Assembly: GCA_034336665.1 (NCBI GenBank)
Contig: CM067570.1
Span: 15,235,502-15,299,501 of the forward strand
DNA: 64,000 bases
Reading direction: 5' to 3'
From: Luscinia megarhynchos
Taxonomy: Eukaryota > Chordata > Aves > Passeriformes > Turdidae
Below are positions 58,301-64,000 of this stretch, in pieces; position 1 is the stretch's first letter; the number at the start of each line of letters is the position of its first letter. The translations under genes and the position numbers were made by a program. The notes beneath the pieces were generated by a model. The model did not search any database, was not told where the DNA came from, and saw only the letters and a program-made list of their open reading frames with translations.

Positions 58301-60070
58301 CTGGCTGGCTGAGCCACAAAAGCAGCCAGGGGCTGCTGGAAGTAATGAGAGAGCAAAGCCTCATTGTGTCAGCTTATCCAAGGGGAGCAGAGGGCAGCCC
58401 CTCTCCTGCTTTGGTCTGGGCAGCTGGCTTCCATGCTTCCTCTGCTTGAGAAGCAAGTAGCCATGGCTTGAGACCCGTCCTGAGAGCCTGGCTGGCACTG
58501 TGCTGTGAGCTGAGATGCAGAGAGGTGCTCCGAGGCTTTCCTGACGTTCAGCCCCAACATGTCATGCTTGGCACCAGCACCCGTGCAAGCCCCCGAAAAA
58601 GAAAAAAAAGTTTGGCCCTGACTGACCTGCTTGGCAAGGCAAAGTACCTACAGCGAGGCAGCACCTGGCTTGGGATAGGAGCCCAGGAGTCCTGTGCTCC
58701 CCCACCAGGCCCAGCTCCCAATGGCATTGCCCTCCATTGTGAGGGGTGGGTCACCTACCAGTGAGAAGGTTGTAGCCACCACTGGGCTGAGCTCATTGGG
58801 GTACCAGATATTGTGGCAGCAGCCACACTCCAGGAGTGTCTCCACTACTGGGCAGACTGCAGCCTCCTTGCTCCACAAGCTACACCAGCCCTTGCTCCTC
58901 CAGGGGAGTCCCTCCAGGGGCTGCCACATGCCTGTGGAAGGGCCAGCAGAGTTTGGACACGGGTGGGATGTGGAGATGGAGAGCAGAGGGAGGGCTTGGG
59001 CTGACAGCTGTGATGGAGCCAGGACAGCTCCAAGGCTGGGGTAGGACAAGCTCTAGGGGGAGGCTGGGCAAGGGATGGGAAAGCTGAGCAGAGTTTGGGG
59101 GGCACTGAGCCCTTTAGAAAGAAGATCTGAGCAGAGGCAGTGGGTGCACTGTGGTGAGAGCAGGTGGCGAGATGCATGAGAAAAGAGGCTGATGTTTGGG
59201 AAGGGGGTGGTGTGGAGATCCTCCACAGCCCAGACCCCAATAGCTGAGACCCTCACCAAGTCTCCCTGGAGAGCCTCTGGACTAGAGGGAGAGCTCTAAG
59301 CACTTAGCTTGTGTTGTGCCCCTGCTGTAATGGCTGCAGTTATGGTTGGACCAAAATGTTCTTGACTGTCTTAGTCCTAAATGTCCTCTGGCCAAGAAAA
59401 CACCAGGGATACCCCAGACCTCTTGGAGAGTGTGTGAGGAGCACTGGCCCCTGGCACAAGCCTGTGACACGCAAGAAGAGGATGCCCAACACTTTCCTTT
59501 ATCCCTTGATCTGTCACAGGGAATGCCCAACCCTGACCACTGTGTGAACATGGTCCACCAGCATTCCAAGCTCATTGCTTCCATGAGGCTGATGGAGGAG
59601 GCAAGAGGATGCCTGGCTGTGACAGCACAGGACACATGAGGGAAGGATGTGAGCCTGGAAGCAGCCTGGTAGGGACACCAGCATAGGTGGGGAAAGGGGG
59701 AAATCCCTTTTGGACACAGATGGAGAGCACCTGGGGCAGACCTTGTGCTACTCTTCTCCTTCCCCCATTGCAAAGGGAGGTTTTGGGCTGGGGAGGGAGA
59801 TGATGGAGGGGCACATCTGGCATGGGGGCAGGACACTGGTGCAGGAGGGTGGGAGCAGGCAGCTGGGGGTTGGGGGATGAAAGCACAGGGTCCAGGAGGA
59901 GGGAGTGACAGGAGCACTGCAGAGGCAGCCAGCACAGCCAGGTGCAGCGAGAAGGGCTGGGGGGAAGGCAGGGAAAAGAGGCCAAGTGCAAAGAGAGCAA
60001 AGGCAGCGGAGGAAAAGCGAGCGTGGCCAGAGAGGCAGAGATGAAAGGGGGAGTGAGGCAGGGGAGAGAT
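55388..60070. other. Downstream intergenic, no gene recognised
   Basis: Open frames are short and without family resemblance. No exon, RNA gene or repeat family was recognised. Confidence 0.4.
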
Positions 60071-60074
60071 GAAA

Positions 60075-60360
60075 GGGCCACGGCGCGGGTGCTGCTGCCT
60101 CCTCCCCAGGCTCCCGGGGCTCTGTAATCCCCGAGGAGCTGGCTCCTCTCATGTGGTGGCCCGCAGCTGTGTGCGGTCGGCTCAGCCCCACCGCTCCGCA
60201 CTGGGACTTTCCAGGAGGGGGAGAAACCCAACACAAAACACATGACTTAACCAGCGCCTGCCGCGGGGCTGGGGGCACCCTGCTGCGGCACACCCCGAGA
60301 TGCCACAGCCCGCTGGGGCCGGGGCTGGATGGCAGACACGTCCCCTCTGCTCCGGGGAAA
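60075..60360. promoter_or_regulatory. CpG-rich patch with an NF-kappaB-type site
   Basis: Moderately CpG-rich. It contains GGGACTTTCC at 60203-60212, an exact match to the NF-kappaB consensus. No exon attached. May be an enhancer. Confidence 0.35.
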
Positions 60361-61639
60361 GCTGGCCCGGGGCAGGGTGAAAGCCATATGAGCCTGGCTG
60401 GCCAAGGGGCAAAGCCATAAAGGTGCTGCAAGAGCTTGGTTGAGGCAGGGAGAGCACAGCTCAAACAGAACCTGCATCAGCATGGGGTGGCCTCTAAGGG
60501 ACACCCCTCTGAGGTCACAAAGGTGGCGGGGGTGCAGGGGCCATATGGGCTTGGCCCTTCTCTCCAGATTTCTCTGCTAAGTGCCATACTGCCTGCTGGG
60601 CTTGGCTCTGGGTACCAGGGATGCAGCAGGGCTTGGCATATGGAGCTGGAACCCATCCTGGTGGGTCACTGTGTCATTTGTTTGACTGCTTCAAGGCAAA
60701 CTGAAAATTCAGCCTACTGCAGATACTGAAGCAGCACTTTCAAGGCACTTGTTATCTAGGATACCTCTGTTCTCCATGCCCAGCTCAGGCCACTACAGAG
60801 GGGTTCTTTCCCATAGCAGAGGACTGCTTGGCAGTCTCCTGTTCACGACTGCTGACTGCAAGGATGCTGGGCTCAATAGGGATGCAGGCTCTCTTCACGT
60901 ATTTGGGATGGGTGGGGCAGCAGACATGGTGCCTTGGAGGGTGCCCCATCTTTCCCTTCCTCCTTGTCTCAGTTTTGCCCACCCCAACCTTCTCTTCTGT
61001 TCCTGTGTGAACCTGGTGAGCTCAGCTAGAAATCACTCTGACTGAGCCTGGGCAGCACTAGAAGCTGTCTTTGCCTTCTTGTCTCAGGGATTTTCCTCTC
61101 CCCATCTCCAGTTTCAAGATTAAAGAGGCAACTTGGGGCTCAGTGAGCTCCTCGGAGCCCCTAATGAGTGTCACTCTGTAGGACCTTCCTCTTCCAAAGA
61201 CTCTCATGGAGCAGTGTTGTCAGCTGCACAGGTATTGCCCCTCTGGGAAGACCCCATCTAACTCCATTTTTTTTGGCTACCTCTGGAAGCATTCTGATTT
61301 TCTCTGGAGTACCCCATCCATGCTCAGCAAGGATCTGGAAGGGGACCCTCCATGGGACAGGGAGGTCTCAGCCTTGTTATGCTGTCCCTGCCCATGCCGC
61401 ATCTGGCTCCTGCTCTGCACCAGCTGGGGAGGGTCACAGCACCCCAGCCACACGCACAGGGAGGAAGGGGCACAGCTGTCCCAGGGTGCTCCCCACAGCT
61501 GCACAGCAGTCCTGAAATTGCTCCTGGGAGCACACCTCCGTGCTGGCTGGGGGGTGACTCCAGGGCTGCAGTGGGGTCTCTCTCCAAGGCCCAAGCTGAA
61601 GCGGTGACGAGGGTGCTGCGGTGCAGAAGAGCACATTTG

Positions 61640-62010
61640 GGAGAGCAGGAGGTGGCTGCCCGCAGGTGCCCGTCCCTCCAGGTAGGAGCCAGCCCTCCCC
61701 AGAGGAATGCTCCAGCACGGCCGCAGCTGCAGGGAGGGGAGGCGCTTGCCAGGCGCCGTGGCACGAAGGCAGGACAGGGCACGCTCCGCCGGACCGTGAA
61801 TGCCTGTCCCAGGCTCTCAGAGGCACCCAAGGCGGGTACGGGTGGCTCGGGAGCGCGCAGCCCGTCAAGCCCTGGGCGGTGGTGCTCCACCGGGAGAGGA
61901 GGCTCTTTCCAGCTCGCCCTCCCACTCCCGCCGTGAACTGCGAGCTCCCGCTCGGCAGCAGCCCGCTTTCCATCACACCCTGCACGTAGCGCACGGTCCT
62001 GCGGGGGGAA
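61640..62010. promoter_or_regulatory. Orphan CpG island downstream of WNT10A
   Basis: About 370 bases with high GC and many CpGs, about 7 kb past the WNT10A 3' end. No recognisable exon. Candidate enhancer or start of a non-coding transcript. Confidence 0.45.
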
Positions 62011-64000
62011 GGAGGGAGGAAGAATGCCGTTTTCTGCCTGGCATCGGGGTGCAAGGGGTCTGCCCTGAGGCGTGGAGTGGGCTGGGTGGTCTTACTGGGT
62101 CCCTCCAGCACCGCTGCTTGAATTAATTGCCGAGGGAGTTGATGAGCGAGGATCGGAAATGAAGAGATGTGCAACATAGTGAAATAAAGACAAGCACAAG
62201 TGGTGCCCGCTGACTTGCTGTCATTTGCTGCTTGCACGGACATGGACTGCCTGCCTATCAAACGCACAGGGATACATCCATGTGAGCCTCACCCACAGTG
62301 CTCACACACAGCTGCACCTCTGCTGCTGCAGGATCCTATTGCTCGGGACAGGCTGCACCCCTCTGCCACACCACTGATCACACTCCCTGCACCCGACCAG
62401 GAGCATGTGCCATCCCAAGAGGCTCCCAGATTCTGTGCTTGGTTGTGCTCTCAGCCCAAGTACTGATGCACATGTCCCTGGGGGCATCCTGAAGGGCTGT
62501 CTCCAAGTAAAGAATGAGGAAGAAGCTGAAGCCAAAGATTTCCAGCTGTTTGCAACAGCTGCCTAAAAATAAGGACGTACTGCACCATGACATTGCCAGT
62601 GCAAGTCTTCTGCCGTGAGCAGCTGGGGTAAATACCATGCCAGAGGAAGAGGCTTCTGCTGAGCAAAGTTGGGTTTGTATTGATAGCCCTGTGCTGGCTA
62701 AAGGTGTGCTCCAAACCAGACAAGGGTTGGGAGTTCAATTTCTGTATATTTGGGCCAGCAAGAAGGCACCAGAATGCTGAAATGCTTTTAGCCAGGACTA
62801 AGGAGTCTGCAGAGCTGGAGAGTCTAAGCCAGGTGAGTTGATAACCTGTCCTCAGAAGGTGGAGGCTGTGACAGCAGAGATGCAAAATCAGACTTCTGCC
62901 GTGTGCCTCCAGAGGTAAAACCCACAGCAAACTTGAAGTGGCTGTGAAGTAGAAGGCAGCAGCACTGCCCTTGCCCCTCACATCCCTCTACCTGCATACA
63001 CTGCCTGCCCAGCTTTACAAGGAGAAGTAATCTGTGCTGTCATGATGTGTCATGCTCATTGTTCATGGATGCTGAAGCCTGTCATGGGATGGAATGTCCT
63101 GGATTGCCTCTGATGTGGCTGCCTGATGAAACCACCCCTGCAAGGTCCCTTGGCAGCAGCCCTGGCTGCAGGGCAGATATCCCAGGCCTCAAGGGGCTCC
63201 CCTTCAGGTGTGTTGGTTGGGCTGGAAGAGGAGCCTGAGTGCAATGGGAAACCTGGGACGTGCTGGATGATAAGGAGTTTTTCCCTGGGAACACTTGGCA
63301 GACAGTAGGTTAGCCCTGCATGCAAGATGCATGCTGTCAGCTCTGGTGCCAGCACACAGCAGCTCCTATAATGCAGCAAGAAACAGCCAGGCTGGGAATA
63401 GGACCCAGAAATCCCGTTCCTGCCACTTGTCACCCAGACTGAGAGGGAGCCTGGGCCTTGTGTAGTCTCTGCAGGCTGGTGCTGCTGCTGTAGGAGATGC
63501 CTTGAAGAGACATCCCCAGAGGCATTCTGTGATATGAATGCCCCATGGCAGGTATGCCCTGCAGTGAAGCATAGGTCTAAATCAAGGCTGAACTGGGCAG
63601 GGGTGTGAGGCACTTCTGTTGCTTGATTTGGGGCCCATGCACAATTCATGGAGTGCTCAAGCTGGAGCAGAGCTGTAGATGCAATTGATCCATGTGGTTC
63701 CTGGAGCCTGCTGACTCCCCATTCCTGTTGCAGGGTTCCTGTTGCCATAATCCCAGCACTTAAGTATTTGGGGATGCAACTCCATCCCTGCTCTTCTGGG
63801 GAGATGTCTGTTTCCACCAGGCACCTTTCTCCCCTATGCCTCTTAAAGCCTGGGGCTGGCCTGGCCCCATGCTCACCAGGGACCACAGCATCCCTCAGCC
63901 AGGCAGCCAGGCTTGGTGAGAGCCTGGTGCTCCAGCTGCCAGCAGAGTGGCTCTCCCTTGCCAGCTGCCCCTACTGAGGCTGCAAATAAACAAACACCCC
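62011..64000. other. Downstream intergenic, window end
   Basis: Less GC-rich than the rest. No gene recognised. An AATAAA (63983-63988) lies at the extreme right, without a visible transcript. Confidence 0.4.

Noticed and set aside
54700..64000. Possible CDK5R2, FEV or miR-375, expected downstream in human
   Set aside because: No matching single-exon frame, ETS domain or the miR-375 mature sequence was found in the window.

Overview
The window is vertebrate nuclear DNA, most likely from a bird. It holds multi-exon genes with GT-AG introns, CpG-island promoters, AATAAA signals and a pol III tRNA gene. A truncated CR1 LINE and a second CR1-like 3' tail fit a sauropsid genome, and the short introns and intergenic gaps fit a bird. 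I cannot name the species.

Three protein-coding genes can be rebuilt exon by exon. On the minus strand, 573-5394 is CYP27A1 (mitochondrial sterol 26/27-hydroxylase), nine exons, about 519 residues. Its exon 8 is out of frame just before the haem-binding loop, so the sequence as given carries a frameshift. On the plus strand, 14643-26732 is WNT6 (four exons, 353 residues) and 37704-54037 is WNT10A (four exons, 388 residues). Both WNT genes are intact and have AATAAA signals at 26942 and 54676. CYP27A1 and WNT6 are head to head across about 9.2 kb; WNT6 and WNT10A are in tandem about 11 kb apart. The WNT pair is the conserved vertebrate cluster whose secreted ligands act in epithelial, limb, kidney and skin-appendage development. 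CYP27A1 is its neighbour in mammals too, but there (from memory) it points the same way as the WNTs and PRKAG3 lies between them. Here CYP27A1 is reversed and no PRKAG3 is visible.

The CYP27A1-WNT6 gap holds a degenerate GGCACC-rich minisatellite, a minus-strand CR1 fragment, a pure CCAT microsatellite, an orphan CpG island, a compound CCAT array and a few conserved-looking AT-rich blocks. The WNT6-WNT10A gap holds a close match to the CTCF motif 40 bases from a perfect RFX X-box, a 270-base GGGAT array, a CR1 3' tail, a small orphan CpG island and a long CA/CC-rich degenerate tract running into the WNT10A CpG island. WNT10A intron 3 contains an intact tRNA-Val gene whose anticodon reads GAC, which is unusual for a eukaryote. 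The last 9 kb, downstream of WNT10A, shows no gene that I can support, only a CA microsatellite and two CpG-rich patches.
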